Of a stretch of DNA of 64,000 nt, positions 1-8,172 are shown piece by piece. The position numbers were made by a program, and so were the translations under genes. Within the stretch, counting starts at the first letter, position 1, and each line of letters begins with the position of its first letter. Under the pieces are notes generated by a model. It did not search any database and was not told the DNA's origin. It worked only from the letters and a program-made list of their open reading frames with translations. The DNA lies in the NCBI GenBank assembly GCA_015660965.1, contig JACTVG010000003.1:62001-126000 (forward strand). The letters are read 5' to 3'. The DNA is from Methanoregulaceae archaeon. GTDB lineage: Archaea; Halobacteriota; Methanomicrobia; Methanomicrobiales; Methanospirillaceae.

Positions 1-28
1 GCTTTTTAGATCTTTACACTTAGAACAG

Positions 29-1303
29 TTAGGACTTTTTGGGGGGGTAATGGTCTTTGCAATACGTTTTGCCATCGCTCCCAACAAATGGGGGTAGCTC
101 TTTTTTTCCGCAAACAGAACAGGCATGTGACTCTGGGAAATCAGTATCGCTCAATCGGATTACACCAACCTCTTGCATTCTTGTAGATTTTTCTTCCATT
201 GAATCTTTACTGACAGCAATATCCCGTTTATCATCACTTATATGGCTTTTCGCTATATCAGACGGTGTTGGAGAAATGACGTCGGAACCGCTTACCATAT
301 TTCGACTCGCACTCATCTCGTAAATTTTTTTCAGGTAGGATAGCTGTTCCTCCTCAAGCTTTGCTGGTCGGGTTATAAATTGTTGAAAGAGAGATTGGGC
401 ATTCTTCGGGTTCGGTATTCCATAAAGACAATCAAGGGGGTATCGTGATGCTTCCTCGCGACCTCGTGCATACCCAATCATCGCTCCCATACTATCCTTC
501 TGTCCTGTTGCCCCAACTCCCCTAATCGATGTTTCTGCCCCCCAACGAGCGATAGTCTGTGGAATTACCGTTCCGTAGTTAAACATGGATCCAAAAAAAT
601 CCTGCTCCATGACAATCCTGCCAATTTGGATGTGGGGGATCATATGCTCCTGTTTTTTCCAAACGCCACCTGACATCCACACGCCATCCTTTGTGATGGT
701 GTATCGGATTGATCGCCGGAATTTTTCGGACCATGCGATAGCAATAATGGTTCCAATAACACTGAATGGCTGAACCAGGAACGCTATCCATTGGAGAAAT
801 AGTATCAAGTAATTGCTTGACATTGCTGGAGGGTATCCCGTCACATTTGCCACCAATATTCCAATCACGGTGCTCATGCCCAAGGTTAGTGCTGTACCTG
901 TCCACATTTCAGTGATTCGTAATACCCACCCGATACACGCGAAAAGAATGAATATTCCAATCGGGGCGACCATGAAGATCGTAATAGTCGTTGCATCAAT
1001 CATACCTGCAGAATATTGATTCATGAGGGATGTTGGATGAAGATTCATGAAACCCGGTACTCCAGAAGGAACTGACGGGATTGTCGTAGTTACTATCGAA
1101 GTAACTGTTGATGATGCTAAATGGAAGATACTATCCAGAAGCATTCTTGTAAAAAATGATACAATAACAAGGATTATCGGCGTGAAAGCCATCAGATATT
1201 TGTAAATAAAACTTTTGAAAACCGGACTGGTGGAAAGAAGAACCAGGTCATTACTCTCATCTGGATTGTGATTAGGATCGATATGTGTTACTTGACCTTC
1301 CAT
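29..1303 (-). CDS. Multi-pass membrane protein with PH-like domain and C-terminal zinc-knuckle
   Basis: A 424-residue protein with about four hydrophobic segments (roughly residues 36-60, 103-127, 138-160 and 166-192). These are followed by a stretch beginning FRRSIRYTITKDGVWMSGG that resembles the bacterial-type PH domain (bPH_2, YdbS-like). A polar linker then leads to a C-terminal CSVCGKKELPPF...CKDH motif that could bind one zinc. The ATG start follows a long AT-rich leader and I see no strong Shine-Dalgarno. It stands alone and is divergent from the ABC ATPase at 1519. Function is unknown. bPH proteins are generally envelope-associated, and that is all I infer here. It resembles other zinc-ribbon or PH-like plus TM proteins nearby only in layout. 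Confidence 0.75.
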   Translation of the reverse strand: MEGQVTHIDPNHNPDESNDLVLLSTSPVFKSFIYKYLMAFTPIILVIVSFFTRMLLDSIFHLASSTVTSIVTTTIPSVPSGVPGFMNLHPTSLMNQYSAGMIDATTITIFMVAPIGIFILFACIGWVLRITEMWTGTALTLGMSTVIGILVANVTGYPPAMSSNYLILFLQWIAFLVQPFSVIGTIIAIAWSEKFRRSIRYTITKDGVWMSGGVWKKQEHMIPHIQIGRIVMEQDFFGSMFNYGTVIPQTIARWGAETSIRGVGATGQKDSMGAMIGYARGREEASRYPLDCLYGIPNPKNAQSLFQQFITRPAKLEEEQLSYLKKIYEMSASRNMVSGSDVISPTPSDIAKSHISDDKRDIAVSKDSMEEKSTRMQEVGVIRLSDTDFPESHACSVCGKKELPPFVGSDGKTYCKDHYPPKKS

Positions 1304-1518
1304 TCTTCAACCCCAATGTGTAATTGAAAATATCTAATGAAATTTATTCCTATGTTGTTTTCAAAATATTGGACAATCTCTGGATCCATCAGCACTTCAA
1401 GTAATATTACCTGAACGCTTGTTACACTTCAATACCTCGCTGAAGGTAAGTTCAATTCGTGAATATTGTTATAACTGAGATAATAACCCAATGAGATCAA
1501 CCAGTGTAGTTAGAAACA

Positions 1519-2334
1519 ATGAGAAAACATCGTTCCTTACAGAAAGCCCATTCATCTCCATTATTGGAATTCGGGAATGTCACGGTCATAAAAGGTGACA
1601 AAAAAGTTCTGGATTCTGTATCGGTAACGATCTATGAGGGCGAGAATATCGCAATCCTCGGGCCCAATGGGTCGGGAAAATCATCGTTCATAAAAACAAT
1701 TACAAGAGAATACTATCCGCTTGTGCAGGACAATGATGTTACCTTTCGGATCTGGGGGCGGGATCAGTGGGACGTCTTTGATCTCCGACCTCTGCTCGGT
1801 ATTGTCTCAAATGAGTTACAGTATCGGTTTACCCAAGACATGTCCGGTATGGATGTGATCATATCAGGATTTTTCAGTAGCATCGGTCTCTTCCGGCAAG
1901 AAGTAACTGAGGAAATGGCAAGAAAAGCAGACGAGATCCTTGCGTTTCTGGAAATCGATCACCTCAAAGACCGACCAATGAATGAGATGTCATCCGGGGA
2001 AGCTCGACGATTTTTGATCGGTAGGGCATTGATTCATGATCCTAAGGCACTCGTTCTTGATGAACCAACCAACAGCCTAGATTTGCATGCACGCCATACG
2101 TTCCAAAATATTCTCCGGAAAATAACACGGTCCGGGATAGGTCTCATCTTGGTAACGCATAACCTTCAAGATATCGTTCCTGAAATATCCCGCGTCATTT
2201 TGATGAAAGACGGCATGTTTTATAAAAATGGCCCGAAAACGGCAATCCTCACGGATGAAAACATAGGTTTACTTTTTAATGTCCCGGTCCACATAAAACA
2301 AGAAAACGGGTATTATTTCGCAACGGTAAACTGA
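1519..2334 (+). CDS. ABC transporter ATP-binding protein, ModF-like
   Basis: A 271-residue ABC ATPase. Walker A is GPNGSGKSS (about 48-56), a degenerate signature SSGE lies at about 158-161, and Walker B/ALVLDEP is at about 177-183 followed by TNSLD. The H-loop (LVTHNLQDI) is present. The region around VTFRIWGRDQWDVF resembles the COG1119 (ModF) ATPases, which have been linked to molybdate handling. No permease or binding protein is adjacent, so this is an orphan ATPase and its substrate cannot be told. The ATG start is the first in frame. The signature SSGEA lacks the canonical Gln (LSGGQ), as is common in this subfamily. Confidence 0.85.
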   Translation: MRKHRSLQKAHSSPLLEFGNVTVIKGDKKVLDSVSVTIYEGENIAILGPNGSGKSSFIKTITREYYPLVQDNDVTFRIWGRDQWDVFDLRPLLGIVSNELQYRFTQDMSGMDVIISGFFSSIGLFRQEVTEEMARKADEILAFLEIDHLKDRPMNEMSSGEARRFLIGRALIHDPKALVLDEPTNSLDLHARHTFQNILRKITRSGIGLILVTHNLQDIVPEISRVILMKDGMFYKNGPKTAILTDENIGLLFNVPVHIKQENGYYFATVN

Positions 2335-2441
2335 TGCGGTACATGGGTTGAATCAAAATGATATCGTTGAAATCAGTTGAATTATATATTAAAGAAACCC
2401 TCAAATCGATAATGTTCATTCACCAAGTTTTTAGCACTATA

Positions 2442-3653
2442 TTACGCACGTGAACGATAAGGAATCAATTTATCCATGATCGTATATATGGCACCGGACT
2501 CTAATATAACGATCACTTGAAGACGATCCGTTCCTCTAGTGCCCTGCAACGTGATCTCAGACAGTTGTTGGTCGAAATTAAGTTTCCCTTGGGTAACCGT
2601 ACCATCGGATCTTGTCAGGATCACCTGGTTGTCCTTAACAAATCCTTGCCCTGGACCACCACCGAATTTAACATTGATTTCAGCAGTGATGGAATTCTTT
2701 TCAACCTCAAGGTAAAGCTCGTTTCCTTTTGGTAATACTTGGGTCGGGGCAGTCGTTAGCGTCGCAGTATTTATTCTTGTATTCTGGCTTCGATAATCTA
2801 CAGTCATAGTATCTGAAGAATTCGGAAAAAGTAATCCCCCACCTCGCTCGTTTTGTGAGCTAGTGGGACTCTGGGACGGTGAAGCAATCATCGGGATGAT
2901 TAAATACAGTGCAATGAGCACAACAATCAGCATGCCTGTACCAACAAGCACCCGCCTCTTTTGCGAGAAGATTGATCGTGGTGAAGGCTCCTTAGGTGGG
3001 ACTGGCTTTGGTATTGAAACTGGCTGAACCGTCTTTTGTACTACTGGAGAGGGCACCACTGGTGATGATTCAAGAGCTGATGTTGAAGATACAGGAGCAC
3101 CGCATGCATCACAGAATTTTGCGTTTGGCGAAAACGGTGTCTTGCAGGCGGAGCAGACCGATGTTTCCCTGCTCTGTGCAAGAATATTCTCAATTGTTCC
3201 GGCAAGTTCATCAAAATGGTTTTCGAGAGGGGGTGTAACAGCATCAAGCCAATGACGGACACCGATGAGGTACTCCATTGACCGCGAGGGCTGGATATCT
3301 TCGATTCGGAATGGAACAATATTACGTCCTTTGTTTACGGCATTCGTTAATTCCCTGATAACATGGGGAGAGTTATTCGCATGCGACGAAAATATCAAAA
3401 CAACAATGCGACATTGTTCAATTGCTTTGACAATCGAATCCGGAAAATCGCTCCCAGGGGGTACATCTCGAGGAGCAATCCAGCACTTGATATTTCGGGA
3501 TTCAAGTTTGGCGCATATCGCATCTGCAACCGGCTTGTCTTTCTGTGCATAGCTGATGAATACGTCATTGCGGGGGGGATTAGATCGATTCAATTCATCA
3601 GAGATCAACATACAAGACTCAATAGTGGTTTTAACGTACTCTACGATATTCAC
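2442..3653 (-). CDS. Membrane-anchored TIR-domain protein with zinc ribbon
   Basis: A 403-residue protein with domains in this order. An N-terminal TIR domain (about 29-140) starts DVFISYAQKDK, continues with the CWIAPRDVPPG box, and has E101 in the SPHVIRELTNA helix, the position of the catalytic Glu in NAD-cleaving TIRs. A double-CxxC zinc ribbon (C167, C170, C181, C184) and a Pro-rich linker follow. One TM helix (about 235-257) and a beta-rich region of about 145 residues, presumably outside the cell, complete it. The start is GTG at 3653, with an ATG at 3611 possible. It lies 32 bp downstream of the PAS/RyR gene on the same strand, so the two are probably one operon. TIR domains can act as NADases or as scaffolds, and the sequence alone cannot decide which applies here. 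Confidence 0.85.
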   Translation of the reverse strand: MNIVEYVKTTIESCMLISDELNRSNPPRNDVFISYAQKDKPVADAICAKLESRNIKCWIAPRDVPPGSDFPDSIVKAIEQCRIVVLIFSSHANNSPHVIRELTNAVNKGRNIVPFRIEDIQPSRSMEYLIGVRHWLDAVTPPLENHFDELAGTIENILAQSRETSVCSACKTPFSPNAKFCDACGAPVSSTSALESSPVVPSPVVQKTVQPVSIPKPVPPKEPSPRSIFSQKRRVLVGTGMLIVVLIALYLIIPMIASPSQSPTSSQNERGGGLLFPNSSDTMTVDYRSQNTRINTATLTTAPTQVLPKGNELYLEVEKNSITAEINVKFGGGPGQGFVKDNQVILTRSDGTVTQGKLNFDQQLSEITLQGTRGTDRLQVIVILESGAIYTIMDKLIPYRSRA

Positions 3654-3685
3654 TGTTTTGGTGATCTTTGGACGGATATTTGTTA

Positions 3686-4774
3686 CTACGATCCTAACCG
3701 TACAATTTTCAGGTTCACTTTTGCAAGGATACCAGGCAATGTACGTATGGTATTTCGATCTTTTTCTTTCTGTAGTTCAGAGAGTTGTTCCCATGGCACC
3801 AGACAATCATGTGTTTTTGTTGCATGGTTTACGTTAGACCCGTATTTCCAGCCTTTGGATACTCGTTCATTCATCCATCGTTCATGTTCGTATCGTGCAA
3901 GTACTTCAATTTCATCGTTTGAGAATTTAAAAGGGGGTTCATTTTTTTCGGAAGAAAACCCGATTGCGCATTGGATCAAGTGTAATTTTCTCCAGATACC
4001 ATCGACCTGTTTGAGATTGGAGTCCTGTATGTTTCTGGGTAATTCGTTCCAGGGAAGCATCGAAGGATTTGTTTGAGGATTTATTCCCAACTTTTTCTGC
4101 TGTTCGAGATACTCTTCATGAATTGCCCGTGCCACGAGCTCGTGTGTTCCCTTGAAACCAACATCGTAATACTTTTTGAGGACGTTTCTAACCTTTTCTG
4201 ATTCGACCCACCCTTTATCGAGATTCGATATAAGATTGTCGATAAGTTTTGTTTGTTTAAGTATTTTTTCTTGATAGGACCCCTCTTCAAGAGTTACTAA
4301 TCCTGTTATTATTTGAATGGGGTTGCGAATTTGATCATTTAAGATTTGAAACTGCTCCATATTTTTTTCAATTTGTTCATAGGCATCTCGTTTCAAGCGC
4401 TCCATTTCGACTTGTTCGGTGATATCCAACCCAAATACAATGGCTCGTTGTATGTCTCCTTTTGTCTGTTTGTATGGTATTATATCAAATTTCAGGGTTT
4501 TTTTACCAGAATTTTGGATATCAATAGTGCAAATTAATCCTGTTTTTATTTCACGGCTTGTTATAGTCGTATGAATATCTTGTAAAAATTCATCCTTTTC
4601 GTCAGGGAATAAACACACGATGTTCTTTTCTCCGGTCTGAACGTTCGCTGATTTGAACAAATCCTCACACGCACGGTTTTCCCACACGATGGTTCCGTCG
4701 TCATTGACAAAAAAAAGGAGTGCTGGAAGCGTATTTAAGAGATTATTAAAATTTTCATCATTTTCTTCAATCAC
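3686..4774 (-). CDS. PAS domain protein with tandem RyR domains
   Basis: A 362-residue soluble protein. A PAS domain spans about 10-120 (LPALLFFVNDDGTIVWENRACEDLF). A helical segment at about 125-200 contains ILNDQIRNPIQIITGL, which looks like a histidine-kinase DHp helix with the His replaced by Asn. No ATPase domain follows. Two RyR-type repeats come next: about 206-270 (VARAIHEEYLEQQ...LPWNELP) and about 282-358 (LARYEHERWMNERVSKGWKYG...LVPWEQL...KEKDRNTIRTLP). The second is a very good match to the prokaryotic RyR domain (PF02026). The GTG start has a GAGGGATC ribosome site just upstream. It is the first gene of a probable two-gene operon with the TIR protein. The ligand is unknown. Confidence 0.85.
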   Translation of the reverse strand: MIEENDENFNNLLNTLPALLFFVNDDGTIVWENRACEDLFKSANVQTGEKNIVCLFPDEKDEFLQDIHTTITSREIKTGLICTIDIQNSGKKTLKFDIIPYKQTKGDIQRAIVFGLDITEQVEMERLKRDAYEQIEKNMEQFQILNDQIRNPIQIITGLVTLEEGSYQEKILKQTKLIDNLISNLDKGWVESEKVRNVLKKYYDVGFKGTHELVARAIHEEYLEQQKKLGINPQTNPSMLPWNELPRNIQDSNLKQVDGIWRKLHLIQCAIGFSSEKNEPPFKFSNDEIEVLARYEHERWMNERVSKGWKYGSNVNHATKTHDCLVPWEQLSELQKEKDRNTIRTLPGILAKVNLKIVRLGS

Positions 4775-4936
4775 ATTGATCCCTCAACTTTAGCAATTGA
4801 TTGTTATACAGAAAACCCACTATTTATGAAAATTTTATCTAAACAGCATTCGGTAACTCTGTATTTGTACTTATTGAATTACATAAGACCAAAAAGGATG
4901 CATTATGGGATTAATTTTGCAAAATTTAAAAAAAAT

Positions 4937-4963
4937 CATAGTGAGAACTGGATCCTCACTATG
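4937..4963 (-). terminator. Hairpin plus T-run terminator
   Basis: A perfect 9-bp inverted repeat (CATAGTGAG / CTCACTATG) with a 9-nt loop. On the minus strand it is followed by a run of eight T residues and further AT-rich sequence. It lies about 120 bp downstream of the stop codon of the minus-strand secreted-protein gene ending at 5086. It looks like an intrinsic-type terminator for that gene. A role as a protein-binding palindrome is also possible. Confidence 0.5.
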
Positions 4964-5085
4964 GGAAGGAAACTAAAGGGGAATTACTCGTTGCTGGTAT
5001 CCCCTTGCGAAAGAATTCACACCGCTTAAGTTGCTGAGCCATCTGGTAGGATGGTGGCGGGGTTCACGATTGTGCTAGCTGTACT

Positions 5086-5547
5086 TTATGGACTTGTGCT
5101 TCCCGTTGTGCTCGGGTTGTTTGCCGCTTTTAGTTTCCCGTAGTGATCCTTGATGGAGTCCCGCATCTCTTGAAGATACTGCTTCCAGAGTTCCTTGAGA
5201 TCGTTGTTGATTGTCTTTAATGCATCTTTGTCCTTGTTGTTCAGAGCGGTCTGAAGTTCAGTGCCCTTTGCGCTGATAAAATTTAAAGTGTTCTGCATCT
5301 GTGTGGTGTCAATACCATATTTGTTGAGGATTACGATGACATCGGTCGCATGCTGGATGTGTAAGTTAAATTCCTGCATCCGTTCTGTCACATGATTATT
5401 CCAGAGATCGTCTTTCAATCCCTTATCAATTGCATTCGCATTGACATTGGTTCCTTGCCCGACTGGTGCTGCCGCTGCCGGAAGAACCAGCATGCCTACG
5501 AGGCAGAAAGCTAGGAATACTCCTTTAACGATTGTTTGTCTATTCAT
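5086..5547 (-). CDS. Small secreted helical protein
   Basis: A 153-residue protein that starts at the ATG at 5547 (MNRQTIVKG), because an excellent AAGGAGGA ribosome site sits about 8 nt upstream. The reading frame is open 20 codons further up, but no comparable signal exists there. An N-terminal signal peptide (VFLAFCLVGMLVLPAAAA) should be cleaved after AAA. The mature part is almost entirely predicted helix with many Lys, Asp and Gln (LKDDLWNNHVTERMQEFNLHI), ending in a Ser/Thr/Pro tail. I do not recognise a family. It appears monocistronic with a terminator-like hairpin downstream. Confidence 0.75.
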   Translation of the reverse strand: MNRQTIVKGVFLAFCLVGMLVLPAAAAPVGQGTNVNANAIDKGLKDDLWNNHVTERMQEFNLHIQHATDVIVILNKYGIDTTQMQNTLNFISAKGTELQTALNNKDKDALKTINNDLKELWKQYLQEMRDSIKDHYGKLKAANNPSTTGSTSP

Positions 5548-5718
5548 GGTTTTTGTTCCTCCTTTGGGTTGGTGTGGGTGTTCCACGCACCCTGATCCTT
5601 GGTTCATTGCAGGAGCTTATGTATTGATGAAATGGGTTTGATTCTAGGTTTGAACCAGAAAGGGGAATGGTTGAACTAAGTGGTTACATGCTGTCCAAGA
5701 GAGAGAAAAAAGCGATGG

Positions 5719-6597
5719 TTATGATAATATAATATCAGTTGTTTCGATTTCGTGACTTGTGATATCTTTAGCAGTGACATTATAGGATCCTGGTGTCGTG
5801 ATGCTCAATACATGGAGAGAATGAATCCAATTATTATCGGAATTCACTGAACTGGTTCCGTGATACCATACAAAATTTCCTTTCACTGAATTGATAGTTA
5901 CTTCAATAGTTTTTCCGGCAGTGTCGGTACCAGAGACCGTTATTATATCTCCTACATGGAAAAGCCGGTCGCCAGAAACTGTCATAGTAACGGATCCTTT
6001 CTCTGCTTTCACAGTTGTCCGATCATAGGAGTTCTTAGTAATATCCATAACCGTTATCGTATAGGAACCGGGTTGAAGTGTATAATCCGTTGACCATTGG
6101 TAATTCCACGTTTCTAAGGAACAAATTCCAGAAGAAAGTAGGGTTCCACTCATGTTTTGATTGAGATTTGATATCAATTGGATTGTATCCCCGGTAATAC
6201 ATGTTCCTGAAAATGAGATGGGATTACCGATGAAAATAGAATTCTTATTCGTCTGAATCGTAACGTTTCCATCGCGTTGAGGTGGTAACTTCGTACTTGT
6301 TGGGACAGGTTGAGTAGTGACAATGGGTGTCGGAACTGGCGTTATTACCGATTTACTTTGAGAAGACGATGTTGGCATTCCAATAATAACTGCAGCAATT
6401 CCGGCTACGATAATAATGACTACAATGCCAATAATGATTTTTAATGCCGGGGTCCACTTTTTGTCCATTCCAACAGGTTTGATCTTGAATGTCCCAACTT
6501 TTGCCAGATCCGCTCCACAATGATTACAGAATTCGGCATCATCTGGATTTTCTTTACCACACGCGTTGCAGTACATAACAATTGAACGATTATCCAT
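5719..6597 (-). CDS. Zinc-ribbon membrane protein with Ig-like extracytoplasmic repeats
   Basis: A 292-residue protein. The N-terminal zinc ribbon (YCNACGKENPDDAEFCNHCGADL) is followed by a basic stretch and a TM helix at about 50-72 (IIIGIVVIIIVAGIAAVII). A Ser/Pro/Thr linker then leads to two similar beta-rich segments of about 85 residues (ITGDTIQLISNLNQNMSG and VSGTDTAGKTIEVTINSV). The second half repeats the pattern of the first (SISFSGTCITGD versus ITVSGTDTAGK; PGSYTITVMDITKNS versus PGSYNVTAKDITSHE), so it is an internal duplication. This layout is common in Methanomicrobiales and the function is unknown. The start could also be the internal ATG at 6576 (MYCNACG). Confidence 0.75.
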   Translation of the reverse strand: MDNRSIVMYCNACGKENPDDAEFCNHCGADLAKVGTFKIKPVGMDKKWTPALKIIIGIVVIIIVAGIAAVIIGMPTSSSQSKSVITPVPTPIVTTQPVPTSTKLPPQRDGNVTIQTNKNSIFIGNPISFSGTCITGDTIQLISNLNQNMSGTLLSSGICSLETWNYQWSTDYTLQPGSYTITVMDITKNSYDRTTVKAEKGSVTMTVSGDRLFHVGDIITVSGTDTAGKTIEVTINSVKGNFVWYHGTSSVNSDNNWIHSLHVLSITTPGSYNVTAKDITSHEIETTDIILS

Positions 6598-6760
6598 CGC
6601 CTACTAATAAAAATATCTATTATAATGTGTTAAAATCAAAAATTCGGTTCGTTATTTTTCTTTTATAGTTTACTTACACTTCAAACACTACAGGATGTTT
6701 AACCCCCCGGTTCAATCAATGCCCTTGATAGGTATGAGAATAACTTCGCCTATTTTGCCA

Positions 6761-6814
6761 ATATATATTGCATTCCCGCCAACCACCGTATCAGGAGAGT
6801 CGTTCAAAGGAGGA
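6761..6814 (+). promoter_or_regulatory. TATA box and strong ribosome site for the 6824 gene
   Basis: ATATATATTG at 6761-6770 fits an archaeal TATA box. About 40 nt on, AAGGAGGA (6807-6814) sits 9 nt before the ATG at 6824. The first ATG after the ribosome site (6817) runs into a stop after five codons, so 6824 is the sensible start. Confidence 0.45.
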
Positions 6815-6823
6815 ATATGAACA

Positions 6824-7120
6824 ATGACAAACGTTAGAGATATGATCAAACAGGTTGAGATTGTCTTTTATGACCATGAGTACCCCCTGACTAAAAAGGA
6901 ACTGGAGGGTATGCTCAAAATTCTCAAAACCATTTACATTCACAACAAGCTGAACAGAGCAATGCACCACACACCAACTGCAATTGCGTCAAAAAAAAGT
7001 GGAGTTTTCCGCAACACAATCTCGAGTTATATATGCACCACATTGAAAAACGTCAACAGATACTCAGTACGGCACTCATTTGTCACTCATGAATTGTTTG
7101 CAGTTCAAAGCACATCCTAG
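6824..7120 (+). CDS. Small hypothetical protein
   Basis: 98 codons with a strong AAGGAGGA ribosome site. The first 50 residues (MTNVRDMIKQVEIVFYDHE, then a Lys/Leu-rich helical stretch) look like genuine protein. The second half (SSYICTTLKNVNRYSVRHSF) is poorly protein-like, so the gene may be truncated or frameshifted at its 3' end. No family is recognised. The AT-rich intergenic DNA around it shows no other gene. Confidence 0.5.
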   Translation: MTNVRDMIKQVEIVFYDHEYPLTKKELEGMLKILKTIYIHNKLNRAMHHTPTAIASKKSGVFRNTISSYICTTLKNVNRYSVRHSFVTHELFAVQSTS

Positions 7121-7249
7121 CCCTAGTTCAACTCTTTTCAAGCATTCGGCCTCAAGTCATCCCTTGTGGACCATAACCTGTCTGTATAGAAAAATAGACG
7201 ATACTAAAATGCTATACGTATGTACTTACCATAAAATGTGGAATATTTC

Positions 7250-7516
7250 ATGACAACAGTATACCCTTCCAAGGAGATAGCACTCGGCGCTGGGTGTATT
7301 TTAGTAGATCTTACGGTAGACGCATGGAGAAAAATCAAGCCGAAAAAAAAGAAGCTAGCTTTTGTCCCTGACAAGACCGGGGAAGATGCTTGTGAAATCG
7401 AAGTCTATACCATAAAAAACAGAAAGGGTGAAAATATAGAACTTGGCCTCACCCCAACCAAAAAAGGTTTTGAATTATGGATAATCATGCCAGATGGCTC
7501 TGTTAAAAAGACATAG
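7250..7516 (+). CDS. Small hypothetical protein
   Basis: An 88-residue protein from the ATG at 7250 (a GTG at 7238 would add four residues). The sequence has a hydrophobic opening (KEIALGAGCILVDLTVDAW), a very basic patch (KPKKKKLAFVP), then an alternating beta-like C-terminal half (CEIEVYTIKNRKGENIEL, FELWIIMPDGSVKKT). It is probably soluble. I do not recognise it. It is convergent with the membrane protein at 7638, and a hairpin lies between them. Confidence 0.6.
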   Translation: MTTVYPSKEIALGAGCILVDLTVDAWRKIKPKKKKLAFVPDKTGEDACEIEVYTIKNRKGENIELGLTPTKKGFELWIIMPDGSVKKT

Positions 7517-7594
7517 TGTGAATACAAGATATCAGGCACTTTCAGCCAATCTAAAGTTCTTTTTCGTGTATATACACAAATGTAATAAAAGAAA

Positions 7595-7620
7595 AATGGA
7601 GAACCAAAAAGCTCTCCATT
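7595..7620 (-). terminator. Hairpin terminator between convergent genes
   Basis: A perfect 8-bp inverted repeat (AATGGAGA / TCTCCATT) with a 10-nt loop. On the minus strand it is followed by TTTCTTTTATTA, so it most likely ends the minus-strand gene at 7638. A perfect 12-bp palindrome GTGTATATACAC lies 17 bp further on (7566-7577). Confidence 0.45.
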
Positions 7621-7637
7621 GTTAGCTTCCAATTCTT

Positions 7638-8051
7638 CTATTTTGCAAAAAGCAACGGCGGTAATAATGTGAACAGAGTGACCAAAATCGTACCCCAATA
7701 GGGCTGATACCATGAAAACATCACAAATGGCCCGCCAAGCGTATAGACCCAGATTACAAACGCCGCCGTTGATATAACGATCTGGGTTGTTGCCATAGGT
7801 AGTAGGTCATGGGATGTCGTTTTCCAGGTATAGAGTGCGGTTAGAGCAATCAGAATTACGAATACAATCCATTGTGTTGTGAGAGTGGGGGGATGTTCCA
7901 CGGACATGAAAATAGCGTTGATGCTGATAAACGCTGCAACAATTTCTGCGGGGATATAATTGAGGATCTTTTCTGTTATATCCTGATCGGGCAATGTTTG
8001 CACGATTTGTTTATCCGCTTTGGTAAATACTCTCCGAGAAATTTCTATCAC
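7638..8051 (-). CDS. Four-TM small membrane protein
   Basis: A 137-residue protein with about four hydrophobic segments (IVAAFISINAIFMSV, WIVFVILIALTALYTW, IVISTAAFVIWVYTLGG, YWGTILVTLFTLLPPLLFA). A charged N-terminus (ISRRVFTKADKQ) is probably cytoplasmic. It starts at GTG (8051) with no clear ribosome site. The family is unrecognised. It is divergent from the PH-like protein at 8173. Confidence 0.65.
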   Translation of the reverse strand: MIEISRRVFTKADKQIVQTLPDQDITEKILNYIPAEIVAAFISINAIFMSVEHPPTLTTQWIVFVILIALTALYTWKTTSHDLLPMATTQIVISTAAFVIWVYTLGGPFVMFSWYQPYWGTILVTLFTLLPPLLFAK

Positions 8052-8172
8052 CGACGAAGAATATGTATACCTTGATAATTAAGATTATCGGTAAATTAAA
8101 AAAAGATCGGTGTGTCTGTAAAAGTATATTGCTCCGAATAACGCACGTACACAAAATAATGCAGAGGGTAAT

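Noticed and set aside
7566-7577. Palindrome GTGTATATACAC as an operator
   Set aside because: It lies between the ends of convergent genes, far from promoters, and AT-rich 12-bp palindromes are expected by chance.
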